A stretch of 64,000 bases of DNA from Zhongshania aliphaticivorans (GTDB taxonomy: Bacteria > Pseudomonadota > Gammaproteobacteria > Pseudomonadales > Spongiibacteraceae), in contig NZ_CP014544.1 in the NCBI RefSeq assembly GCF_001586255.1, forward strand, positions 1,209,501 through 1,273,500. The letters are read 5' to 3'. A model generated the notes under the pieces. The model ran no database searches, was not told where the DNA came from, and saw only the letters and a program-made list of their open reading frames with translations. The first letter of the stretch is position 1, and each line of letters begins with the position of its first letter. The position numbers were made by a program, and so were the translations under genes. Of this stretch, positions 19,301 to 26,885 are shown one piece after another.

Positions 19301-22300
19301 TTAACGTTCAAATGCGCGATACCCGCAAGAATGGTTTCGTTCAAAATCTCGCCCAATTCCACCGCTACTGGTGCCGCGCCAACACCGTTAGTGGCTGCGG
19401 CATAACCGTTTGGCACAGGAGTAGTGGTATTTATTACTCTGGTGCTGAAGTTGCTGCTAGGGGCGCTGAGATTTGGTTGCGGTGCCAATAGTGCGGTGTC
19501 GTCAAAGTAAACCGTGTCGCCGTCACCGAGCACCATGCACACATCGTCAAGGGCGACGAGGCTTTGTGCTGGACGTAATTTGCTATTAAACCATTTCAGC
19601 TCGTCTGTGCTGCAGCCAGCGCCACCAACCGGTGTTGCCGGGCCGTCTGGGGCTTGGGCGTAGGGTAGTGCGTGACCGCTGGTATGGGTGTAAAGATTTA
19701 CGTCGGCACCCGCTGCGGTCAGACACTGCAGATTCCACCAAGCTTCGTTGAAGTTAAATAAGGTGTCGGGCATGCCTTGGGTGAGTAAAACGCTCACACC
19801 CCTTAGGTAATCAGCTGCAGAACCGTTGGGCAAGACCAGTGCACCTGGATCAAAACTGCCGTTGAGAATCATCGCTATGGTGTCGGCAGGGTATTGTTTG
19901 TAAGGCATGCTGGGTAGGCCAGCCGCCTGACACCAGTAGCCTAAGCCGTGAAATTGGAACCAATCGAGGGCGCTGCGCGGGAACTCATTACTTGAGACGC
20001 CCCGAGCGAGCGTTTCTTTGATAAAGGGGTCTTGCCCGCGGTTATCCGGTGTTTGGCCATTGCTCAAACCAACGCCGTAGCTCGCGCTTTCACCAAGCCC
20101 GACCAGTGCCGCCGTCCACATTGATTTAACGGTATCGCCTGGATTTAATGAATTACGCAAATCATGCCAGGTTATATCGGGTTGCAGTGCATCGAGACGT
20201 TTTTTCTCATCAACGGTGAGCAGCAGTAGTTGGTAGCCACCGCCGTAACTTCCACCCGTGGCACCGACCAGTAAATTGTCGCCACCAGCTACACTCTCGC
20301 CAGACGTTGGCCGCGCGACAAGTTCACCGCTCGCGTCATTTTTCCACGCGAGATAATCAAGGTTTTGTTCAGCCCAATCTAATATTGCGAGTAAATATTG
20401 CCCTTCAAACTCCGGGTCCATAACCCTGATGGTGCCGGAGCTGGCGCCAAAGCCTCGCTGATCAATACTGATAACCGTGTAGCCGTCGTTGCGATACTCA
20501 GCAAAACCCGACTCGCTGCGTGAGCCACCGTAGCCATGCCCTTGCAAAAGCAGAGGGTGGGCTGCAGTCGCGCGCTTGCTACAATCGAAGTTTGTTGGTT
20601 CCAGCACTTGAAAACTGACCACCTGATTAATGCCGTCATGATCCACTAGCGGCAGCTGAACGTGGTAGCTGCGATTGCCTTGCAGATTGCTCTGCTGCTC
20701 GCAAGATGCATTCTGTACCTGTGGCGGGGCGACTTCACCAATATCACCAAATACCGAACACATGCCGTCGGGAAATCCGGCGGCAAGGCACTGGCTGGCG
20801 AGCGGCGTATTGGGGTTTACTAACTCGCAGAACATAGCGGCGTCTTCGCCGCCAAACTCATGGCAGCGGTCAGCGTATTCGCGCTGCACATAGTCAACGC
20901 GGAATCCCGCCATACTAAACAAGCATTCGTTACTCGCGGGGTCCGTCTGACAGGCCGCCAGATACGGTGGTAAATAGGCTTGCGCCTCTTCTTCCCGCTC
21001 AAACAGCGGAATATAACCTTGGGTTCTCAGCAGCGGTGCGGTTAAGGGCCCTAAGGAGACAAACTCTTCGTAGCCAGTAAATGGCACACCGGCTAGCCCG
21101 CCGTCACCGGAGGCATCAAGTGCGCTGAATTCTTCTTCAGGAATAATATAACCAAAGCTGTTCTGGGTTAGTCCGAGCAGCATGGTGTGGGCGTTCGGGT
21201 TTGCCAGCGAGCGAATCCACTTACCAAAGGTCCCGGTCGCCTCACCGGGAATGGTGACAATTTCCAGTCCGGTTTCAGCATCACCTAAGGTAATGCGCGT
21301 AACGTTCGTGGTGGTATACGGGGTGGCTTGGGGTAAGTACTGGGCCTGCGCGCGGGCTTCCTCGGGCAGTTGACCATTAGTGCCGGTAAAGTCGTAATAC
21401 TGGTTAAAGGCGCCAAGCAGGCCTGCGCCAACAAACAGCGGGTTTGTGACTGGCAGCAGCACTTCCTCGTTGCGAATGCTAAGGCCGTGGCTAATGCGGC
21501 GCTCTATAGGAAAACCGAGCCCACCGTCTGCGATGCCTTCACCTTTACAGTGCTGGTTGCCGTAATCGGCAGAGACATTGTCGTATTTAGGATCATTCAC
21601 GCAGCCTTCACGGCGGCCTGATGAAGAAGCGTCGGCAATGGGACCATTAAAGTAAAGCGCAACGCCGCCAAGCGATTCTAAGTAATCAGTAACGCCAAGC
21701 GGATAGTCGGGATGTGGAATTCGCGGCGACTCATTGATGGAGACGGGGTGCCCATTAAATTGCATAAAATGCGCAACGGGTTCGCCACTGCTTAGCGATA
21801 TTGCTTGCATCAGTGTGCCAATAACATCGGCGTCAACGTTCGGGTCAGTCTGACGTGGACGTCGATAATTGTTGAATTCCGGCAGAGCGCCGCTGCGCAC
21901 AGTGAGTTCAACATCCTGTTTGCGCGAGCGCGCTTCGATCACTGCGGCAACTGCTTGCGGATATAAAACATTGTTAAGCCAGCTTTGCGGAACGCCGCCC
22001 CACAAACCTTGAAGGTCGGCACCTGCGTGACTGTGGGTTTGGCCAAAAACAATATTTGTCGATGGAATGCCGGTGGCAGCAACAATCGCTGCGCGAACAT
22101 TATTTTGAATAACATTACCGGCGCCAATAGCGTCTAAGACTAAAAACACCACTTCCTGATTATTGGCGATATTTTCTGGGTCGGGCTGTTCGATAACCAA
22201 CGCGCGAATCCAGGTGCTTTCTAAACACTGACTTTCGGTAAAACTGGCAGGATCGTAGCTGCTTTGGTCTTGCAGTAAACAGGGCTGCTCGGCGGCTTGT

Positions 22301-24192
22301 GTAAGCTGGTCGCCAGCCATGTTGAACGGGTCAGAGAAATTTTGCAGGGGGTTTAGGCCAAAGCCGCCAAGATTGAATTTTTGGGTGCGCGGGGCAGCGC
22401 CTAAGCGCTGCTCCGTTTCGCCGCTAATCTGGCTGGCGTTTGGATTGACGCGTTGTTTACTCGCGCCAACGCGCAGTGTGCTCTGCGTGGTGTCGTTGTC
22501 ATAGAGCGTAATTGATGCCGTTGCGGATTCGCCAATAACAGCAAAATCAGAGGAGTCGACGTTCAGCTCAAAGGTTTCGGTACCTTCAAGTTCCTCGTCG
22601 TCAATTACATTGACCGTGACACTCGCGGTGGTATTTCCCGCTGCAATCACCGCGCTGCCGCTGCTCGCGCTATAGTCCGTTCCCGCCTGTGCGCTGCGGT
22701 CAATGGTATGAAAGCTAAATGAAATGTCGAAATCTTGGGCTGCGCTAATAGCTACCTGAATTTGAACAGTGGCGTCATTTTCACTGGCGTTAGTATTGGC
22801 GGCCGAGATGGTAGGCCGCTGGGATTCTGAACAACCGCGAATAATCTGGCCATCGTTTGCCGGTGTGTTAGCACAGCTGTCGCTGTTGTCGCCAACGCCA
22901 TCACTGTCGGCATCACTGGTTTCATTTTTGTCTTCGGGGAAGGCGTCATCTTCATCGGTTACACCGTCGTTGTCATCGTCGTCGTCAGCATTGTCGCCAA
23001 TGCCGTCCAGATCATTGTCTTTGCTTTCGCTCGGGTCGTAGGGGAAGGCATCGTCTTCGTCTTTAACGCCGTCATTGTCATCGTCGTCGTCAGCATTGTC
23101 GCCAATGCCGTCAAGATCATTGTCTTTGCTTTCACTCGAGTCGTAAGGGAATACATCGCTGTCGTTTGCGACGCCGTCATTGTCGATGTCGTCATCGCAG
23201 GCATCGCCAATCCCATCGTTGTCAGTATCGTTTTGCTGGGCGTTGCCAATGGTCGGGCAATTATCAGCGCCGTCTTTAATACCATCACCGTCGGTATCCG
23301 CTAGGCGCGGGTCGGTATCGGTTTCGTCTTCATCAAGGATACCGTCGCCATCAGCGTCGGCGTCGCAAGCATCGCCGCGCTCGTCGCCATCAAGATTGAG
23401 CTGGTCAGGGTTTGCGGTATTGGGACAGTTGTCTTCACTATTCACCACGCCGTCATTATCGCTGTCTTGCGCCTCGTCGACTTGGTCAATGCAGCCATTG
23501 GCGTTCACGGTGGCCCCAGTCGGGGTATTTGGGCATTGATCGTCGGCGTTATTTACACCGTCGCCATCCCTGTCGGTGCCGTTGTCGGAGTTGCTGTCAT
23601 AGTCGTATTGGCCGTCGCTAATATCAGCTTCGCTGGCATCTAGGTGAGCCTTTGCCGTTTCTTTGCTTACCAGCTCGCGGTTGCCGTCGTTATTTGCACT
23701 GCGGGCAAATTCCGCTAAGGCGCTGTCGTCAAAGTTCAGAAAATCGACGGCGCCACTAAATCGTTCAGCGGCCTGCTGTGCGACGGTGCTAATGTCGATC
23801 CCGTTGCGTGGATCTTTATCGGAATCTAAGGTGATAAGAAAGCGACCGATGTTAATGCGGATCGTCTCATTGTTATTGGCTAGCTGTTTGGGGGTAATAA
23901 ACACGGTGTCACCCGACGTCAGCACCGCGCCGAGGGGAATTTTTCCCAAGGTGAAACGGAGGGTTTCGCCCGCGTTAAATCGAAAACTGCCGTCAGTAGG
24001 GGTAATCGATGGGAAGAGATTATTTCGGGTGTATAGTAGGCCTTTTACCGGCCCATCAATCACGTAGCCAGTCAGGCTAGTTTGAGGTGACGTTGGACGT
24101 TCGGTGGTCGCACTACTGCCTCCGCCCCCACCACAAGCCGATAGAATCAGGCTAGAAATAAGGAATGTGAGCGGTTTAATTGTGTGCTTCAT
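16330..24192 (-). CDS. Giant surface lipoprotein with ceramidase-like and two alpha/beta-hydrolase modules
   Basis: Start at 24192: GAGGTG lies 5 bases upstream, giving 2620 residues. A lipoprotein signal ends in LSAC (Cys20) and a poly-Gly linker. Residues ~207-455 are TSP3 calcium repeats (DxDxDG...D), ~460-567 a Calx-beta domain. Residues ~575-1160 resemble neutral ceramidase: THSHAG (719-724), NGHPV (813-817), then GYIIPEEEF. Residues ~1165-1590 form an X-Pro peptidase/CocE-like alpha/beta hydrolase: HGYGG (1219-1223), nucleophile elbow GGSYGG (Ser1315), a possible acid Asp1448 and base His1507, followed by a beta-sandwich. Residues ~1825-2620 form a second hydrolase: PFPSDQ (1839-1844), YGHGLLGS (2262-2269), GNSQGG (Ser2368). 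The likely role is extracellular breakdown of lipids or other esters and amides. Substrates are unknown; module boundaries are approximate. Confidence 0.85.
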   Translation of the reverse strand: MKHTIKPLTFLISSLILSACGGGGGSSATTERPTSPQTSLTGYVIDGPVKGLLYTRNNLFPSITPTDGSFRFNAGETLRFTLGKIPLGAVLTSGDTVFITPKQLANNNETIRINIGRFLITLDSDKDPRNGIDISTVAQQAAERFSGAVDFLNFDDSALAEFARSANNDGNRELVSKETAKAHLDASEADISDGQYDYDSNSDNGTDRDGDGVNNADDQCPNTPTGATVNANGCIDQVDEAQDSDNDGVVNSEDNCPNTANPDQLNLDGDERGDACDADADGDGILDEDETDTDPRLADTDGDGIKDGADNCPTIGNAQQNDTDNDGIGDACDDDIDNDGVANDSDVFPYDSSESKDNDLDGIGDNADDDDDNDGVKDEDDAFPYDPSESKDNDLDGIGDNADDDDDNDGVTDEDDAFPEDKNETSDADSDGVGDNSDSCANTPANDGQIIRGCSESQRPTISAANTNASENDATVQIQVAISAAQDFDISFSFHTIDRSAQAGTDYSASSGSAVIAAGNTTASVTVNVIDDEELEGTETFELNVDSSDFAVIGESATASITLYDNDTTQSTLRVGASKQRVNPNASQISGETEQRLGAAPRTQKFNLGGFGLNPLQNFSDPFNMAGDQLTQAAEQPCLLQDQSSYDPASFTESQCLESTWIRALVIEQPDPENIANNQEVVFLVLDAIGAGNVIQNNVRAAIVAATGIPSTNIVFGQTHSHAGADLQGLWGGVPQSWLNNVLYPQAVAAVIEARSRKQDVELTVRSGALPEFNNYRRPRQTDPNVDADVIGTLMQAISLSSGEPVAHFMQFNGHPVSINESPRIPHPDYPLGVTDYLESLGGVALYFNGPIADASSSGRREGCVNDPKYDNVSADYGNQHCKGEGIADGGLGFPIERRISHGLSIRNEEVLLPVTNPLFVGAGLLGAFNQYYDFTGTNGQLPEEARAQAQYLPQATPYTTTNVTRITLGDAETGLEIVTIPGEATGTFGKWIRSLANPNAHTMLLGLTQNSFGYIIPEEEFSALDASGDGGLAGVPFTGYEEFVSLGPLTAPLLRTQGYIPLFEREEEAQAYLPPYLAACQTDPASNECLFSMAGFRVDYVQREYADRCHEFGGEDAAMFCELVNPNTPLASQCLAAGFPDGMCSVFGDIGEVAPPQVQNASCEQQSNLQGNRSYHVQLPLVDHDGINQVVSFQVLEPTNFDCSKRATAAHPLLLQGHGYGGSRSESGFAEYRNDGYTVISIDQRGFGASSGTIRVMDPEFEGQYLLAILDWAEQNLDYLAWKNDASGELVARPTSGESVAGGDNLLVGATGGSYGGGYQLLLLTVDEKKRLDALQPDITWHDLRNSLNPGDTVKSMWTAALVGLGESASYGVGLSNGQTPDNRGQDPFIKETLARGVSSNEFPRSALDWFQFHGLGYWCQAAGLPSMPYKQYPADTIAMILNGSFDPGALVLPNGSAADYLRGVSVLLTQGMPDTLFNFNEAWWNLQCLTAAGADVNLYTHTSGHALPYAQAPDGPATPVGGAGCSTDELKWFNSKLRPAQSLVALDDVCMVLGDGDTVYFDDTALLAPQPNLSAPSSNFSTRVINTTTPVPNGYAAATNGVGAAPVAVELGEILNETILAGIAHLNVNIAAPASINETAFNCDSPDLGTNTTGCDSIIFAGLGIKYAGTANWELIDDQLTPLRGLGEHSVDLVGVAERLLPGDSIALLLFGQHVQFVATFSRDASIAAVTVNGTVDLPLYSVDSNGDPQPELGKPSDVFSPAPSLAEFQVCVPDDGPCLSETPLVGEELQSAVNQLYNLINNTGALSADNSALLLEAAKASVQGCDVLDPAHCLFPFPSDQYTTQAQVGSPQSADMGGTGRRVNFNPLAMPRNVAGKPIDPTEWNRNDGFSPGQMILTYVPDIATVKDQSGKPIGPIEGAVPITRLADYTASDAPIVVINTATGERHPIWAEIDLNAGIFVQGKIPETDQPIPSPPTKGETRPALIIRPAQNFEESTRYIVALRKLKNNSGETIAAGPAFRMCRDGDATLLPQLNDRCAQLETQVFDYLPQDIHRDELYLAWDFTVASERSLAGRLLHIRDDAFATLGETVNILPGQAGYEMGQAPTITVDSNTNSSNPRIARRIEGTITVPSYIMPSDPSPLEGGAINDLFNRLREDYPAALAELYNQCRSFARDLRDLAGDLRDVCLPLDPDAPEFGRAVSAPPNRFFYNPTDAPDSRSVFGDGLPDRASPQATMTRKYICNIPNSALISPARPSLYGHGLLGSRGEVNSGHVADMADAHNMMFCAVDWFGFSEGDIASIVAILLDVSNLPSLTDSSQQGMLNMMFLARAMKHPEGFAAQPAFQDGDGKALFTTNEVYYDGNSQGGIMGGAVVAVSRDVNRGVLGVPGMNYSTLLRRSVDFDIYATPLNLAYHDDLDRSLVFSLMEMLWERAENNGYAHHMGTASSSNTPYPNTPDNELLLQVGFSDHQVTMWSADVMARTIHAGVDRQDLAFPNRHPDEQEYALLDDLTVASGAQYIDKQYVGSALAIFDASWDAAPDDRCATQSTLPAPIGNVPPRNPESMPAGQSNDDPHECPRREPSAKCQKSHFLYPISAVLNVNGVTRDDLCPQLPAIP
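22930..23160. repeat. Internal ~102-bp direct duplication within the TSP3 region
   Basis: A segment coding KDNDLDGIGDNADDDDDNDG and the following 14 residues occurs twice in tandem with a 102-bp period and very few base differences. This indicates recent in-frame expansion of the calcium-binding stalk. Confidence 0.8.
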
Positions 24193-24545
24193 GCATACAC
24201 CTCGGGCTGAGTGTAAAAGAGTCGGTTTTGTCACCACGGACGGCCAAGGGCGGGCTGGGGCGAGTTAAGGATAGTCATTTTTATTATTCGCACTTCACGT
24301 CGGGTACGGCATGGGGATGCGTACTGTTCGGTGTTCTCGGTGCATATATTGCCCGTAGTATACATTCTGGCTGGCTTGTGACAACACGAATAAGAAGCGA
24401 GACTTGGCGGCTAATGTCGCCGAATTGACGGAAAGTGATAGTAATCAATAGGCTAACGGCAAAAGTTGTTGGCGAATATTTGATCAAATTACGGTAATTT
24501 AATACTGGCTGGGCTAGAACGTATTCATGCGGAGAACTTGCGCTC
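24193..24545. other. Non-coding gap upstream of the giant lipoprotein gene
   Basis: About 350 bases with no credible gene; a 67-codon minus-strand frame here lacks a ribosome site and recognisable features. It should contain the promoter of the lipoprotein gene and the 3' end of the ygjP-like transcript. No regulatory motif was recognised. Confidence 0.55.
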
Positions 24546-25184
24546 TTACTCGCTTACAAGCTCCCGGGCGGTGAGATAAATCCGTAAATCAAATTCCAGT
24601 TGGTGGTAATTGGGCAGTATGTATTCACAAAGTTTGTAAAAGGCTTTGTTGTGGTCAGCTTCCTTTAAGTGGGCCAGCTCGTGGACCGCAATCATTTCTA
24701 AGAACTCCGGCGGCGCATGTTTAAACAGCGAGGCGATTCGGATTTCCCTTTTGGCTTTTAATTTTCCGCCCTGCACTCGGGACACAGCAGTGTGCAGGCC
24801 TAGGGCGCGGTGGGTAAGGTCGAGACGATTGTCGTATAAAACTTTGTCTATTTGCGGGGCGTTGCGAAGGTGGTTTTGTTTTAAGTCATTAATATATTTG
24901 TATAGGGCTTTGTCACTTTGAATGGGGTGTTGCTGCCCGTAGCGCCGCTCAATATAGGCGGCTAGGCGCCGCTCGCTAATGAGTTGGCGCACCTGATTTT
25001 GCAGCTGCTCTGAATAGCCCTGCAAATATTTTAGTGTGATGTCGCTGGCGGCTTGGTTCACAATTTTATGTTTGCCACTTTGAGTAAGTTTGGCCGGTTT
25101 GTCATGCTTAGGTACCGCAAAAAGTTTGGTGCACTTGCTGCTCAGGTTTTGCGGGCATAGCGTAGCGCGACTTAGTAGGGTCAA
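24546..25184 (-). CDS. YgjP-type zinc metallopeptidase-like protein
   Basis: The C-terminal half carries a zinc-binding HELAH (168-172 of the longest frame) followed by H178, as in the YgjP/DUF45 (WLM-like) family. The family reaction is unproven. The longest frame (212 residues) starts inside selO and overlaps it by 77 bases. A GTG at 25059-25061 would remove the overlap and give 171 residues, close to the usual YgjP length, but has only a weak ribosome site; I cannot decide between them. It lies directly downstream of selO on the same strand, so it is probably co-transcribed. Confidence 0.8.
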   Translation of the reverse strand: MTLLSRATLCPQNLSSKCTKLFAVPKHDKPAKLTQSGKHKIVNQAASDITLKYLQGYSEQLQNQVRQLISERRLAAYIERRYGQQHPIQSDKALYKYINDLKQNHLRNAPQIDKVLYDNRLDLTHRALGLHTAVSRVQGGKLKAKREIRIASLFKHAPPEFLEMIAVHELAHLKEADHNKAFYKLCEYILPNYHQLEFDLRIYLTARELVSE

Positions 25185-26607
25185 ATTCGCCGGGTTTTGC
25201 TAATACATCGACTAGCTGATTAAAAAAGCTGAAATCGCCATTTTGTTCTGCGGCGGCAATCGCTTCTTGTACGAGATGGTTGCGGGGAATAAACACTGGA
25301 TTGGCGGCAAACATCTGCGTTTGGCGCTGGGCAGGGCTTTGTGGGTCTTCGCTGATACGCTGGCGCCATTGTTGTAAGCACGGTGTAAAAGCTTCGTTAA
25401 ATTCAAACAACTCGCGAACGCTGCTATTAATACAGGCGGTCTCGTTACTTAACTCTGCTAGGCGTCTAAAACACAGCGTAAAGTCCGATTTTTGTGCTTC
25501 CATAATACTTAGCAGCGTTTGAAATAAGGCGTCGTCACTGTCTTTAAACTCACTTAGCCCGAGCTTGTCTTTAATAATAGTTTGATAGGCTGTTAGAAAT
25601 TGCGCAGGGAAGGCATTAATGGCTTCTTGGGCAATGGCCACGGCACGGTCGTCGTCCGCTGTGGCGCTATTGTCGAGAATCGGCAGCAGCGCTTGGGCCA
25701 ATTGTATTAGGTTCCAGTGCGCGATACTGGGCTGGTTGCCATAGGCGTAGCGGCCGTTGTGGTCTATTGAGCTGAATACCGTGGCCGGGTCGTAGCTGTC
25801 CATAAACGCGCAGGGGCCGTAGTCGATGGTCTCGCCGCACAGCAGCATATTGTCGGTGTTCATTACCCCATGAATAAAGCCAATACTCTGCCATTTTGCT
25901 ATTAGGCTGGCTTGGCGACTAATAATCTTATTGAGCATCGCCAGTACGGGGTTTTCGGCCTCGGCAGCGTCAGGGAAGTGACGTTGAATAAGGTAGTCGC
26001 TGAGAGTTTGCAGGGCTTCATTGTCTCGGCGCGCGGCAAAGAATTGCATGGTGCCCACGCGAATATGGCTCTGCGCCACGCGGCTGAAGACAGCGCCGGG
26101 TAAGCCTTGGTCGCGAAACACCATTTCGCCACTGGTGACGGCACCTAAGGCTCGCGTGGTTGGTACGCCCAAGGCCGCCATGGCTTCACACAGAATATAT
26201 TCACGAAGCACTGGCCCCAATGGCGATTTACCGTCGCCACCGCGGGAATAAGGCGTGCGCCCTGAACCTTTAAGTTGCCAGTCGTAACGTACACCGTCAG
26301 TGCCTATTAACTCGCCAAGTAAAACCGCGCGGCCGTCGCCGAGCTGGGGATTCCAGCCGCCAAACTGATGACCTGCATAGACCGCAGCAAGACTTTGGGC
26401 GCCATCGGGAACGTGATTGCCCGCCATGGTGGCAATGCCCTCGGGGGAGGCCAGCCAGTCTGGGGAAATATTCAATTGCTCTGCTAACGCGGTGTTAATA
26501 CGAATGAGGCCGGGGTTTGGCACCGAACTTGGCGCTTGCGCGGTATAGAATGGCCCAGAAAGGCGGGCGAAACTATTGTCAAACACGGGGCTGCGGGATT
26601 CGCTCAT
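25108..26607 (-). CDS. selO: Protein adenylyltransferase SelO (YdiU)
   Basis: This 499-residue pseudokinase-fold protein transfers AMP from ATP to Ser/Thr/Tyr of target proteins, a redox-linked activity known for SelO. Family hallmarks are YAGHQFGGWNPQLGDGRA (77-94), QLKGSGRTPYSRGGDG (111-126), HGVMNTDNM (246-254) and the metal-binding DYGPCAFMD (262-270). The C-terminus is FCGT, with Cys497 where eukaryotic SelO has selenocysteine; here it is a normal Cys codon. Length fits bacterial SelO. The ATG at 26607 begins a two-gene unit with the ygjP-like gene downstream. Confidence 0.95.
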   Translation of the reverse strand: MSESRSPVFDNSFARLSGPFYTAQAPSSVPNPGLIRINTALAEQLNISPDWLASPEGIATMAGNHVPDGAQSLAAVYAGHQFGGWNPQLGDGRAVLLGELIGTDGVRYDWQLKGSGRTPYSRGGDGKSPLGPVLREYILCEAMAALGVPTTRALGAVTSGEMVFRDQGLPGAVFSRVAQSHIRVGTMQFFAARRDNEALQTLSDYLIQRHFPDAAEAENPVLAMLNKIISRQASLIAKWQSIGFIHGVMNTDNMLLCGETIDYGPCAFMDSYDPATVFSSIDHNGRYAYGNQPSIAHWNLIQLAQALLPILDNSATADDDRAVAIAQEAINAFPAQFLTAYQTIIKDKLGLSEFKDSDDALFQTLLSIMEAQKSDFTLCFRRLAELSNETACINSSVRELFEFNEAFTPCLQQWRQRISEDPQSPAQRQTQMFAANPVFIPRNHLVQEAIAAAEQNGDFSFFNQLVDVLAKPGEFDPTKSRYAMPAKPEQQVHQTFCGT

Positions 26608-26885
26608 GGTATCGACCTGTATAAAAACGGTAAAACAACGGGTGTAGGCTAAGCTTTAAAGCTATTGAGTGAATTGTACCTCCAATAGCGAGGACTTACC
26701 TGTTATCCCTAAGACGGCTTTTGCGTGACCGAGAGTGTGGCCTTTAGCGAAAAACGCGACGGGAGCGTGCAGACCAAGTAAAATTGCCGCCAGCGGCCAC
26801 AATGGCCCTCATCTAAGCGCTCACTCGGCGTTAAAACGACAAATATAATTGAGTGGACGCAGAATTGACTAAGGATTTGAGCATC

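Noticed and set aside
23180-23539. Ser/Pro-rich 119-codon plus-strand frame
   Set aside because: It is the antisense shadow of the Asp-rich TSP3 repeats of the giant lipoprotein.
22828-23574. OmpA-like peptidoglycan-binding protein
   Set aside because: The Asp-rich repeats are TSP3 calcium repeats, as OmpA-family proteins can have, but no OmpA C-terminal domain follows; Calx-beta and hydrolases do.
24284-24487. 67-codon minus-strand frame upstream of the lipoprotein gene
   Set aside because: No ribosome site, no family resemblance and no conserved features.
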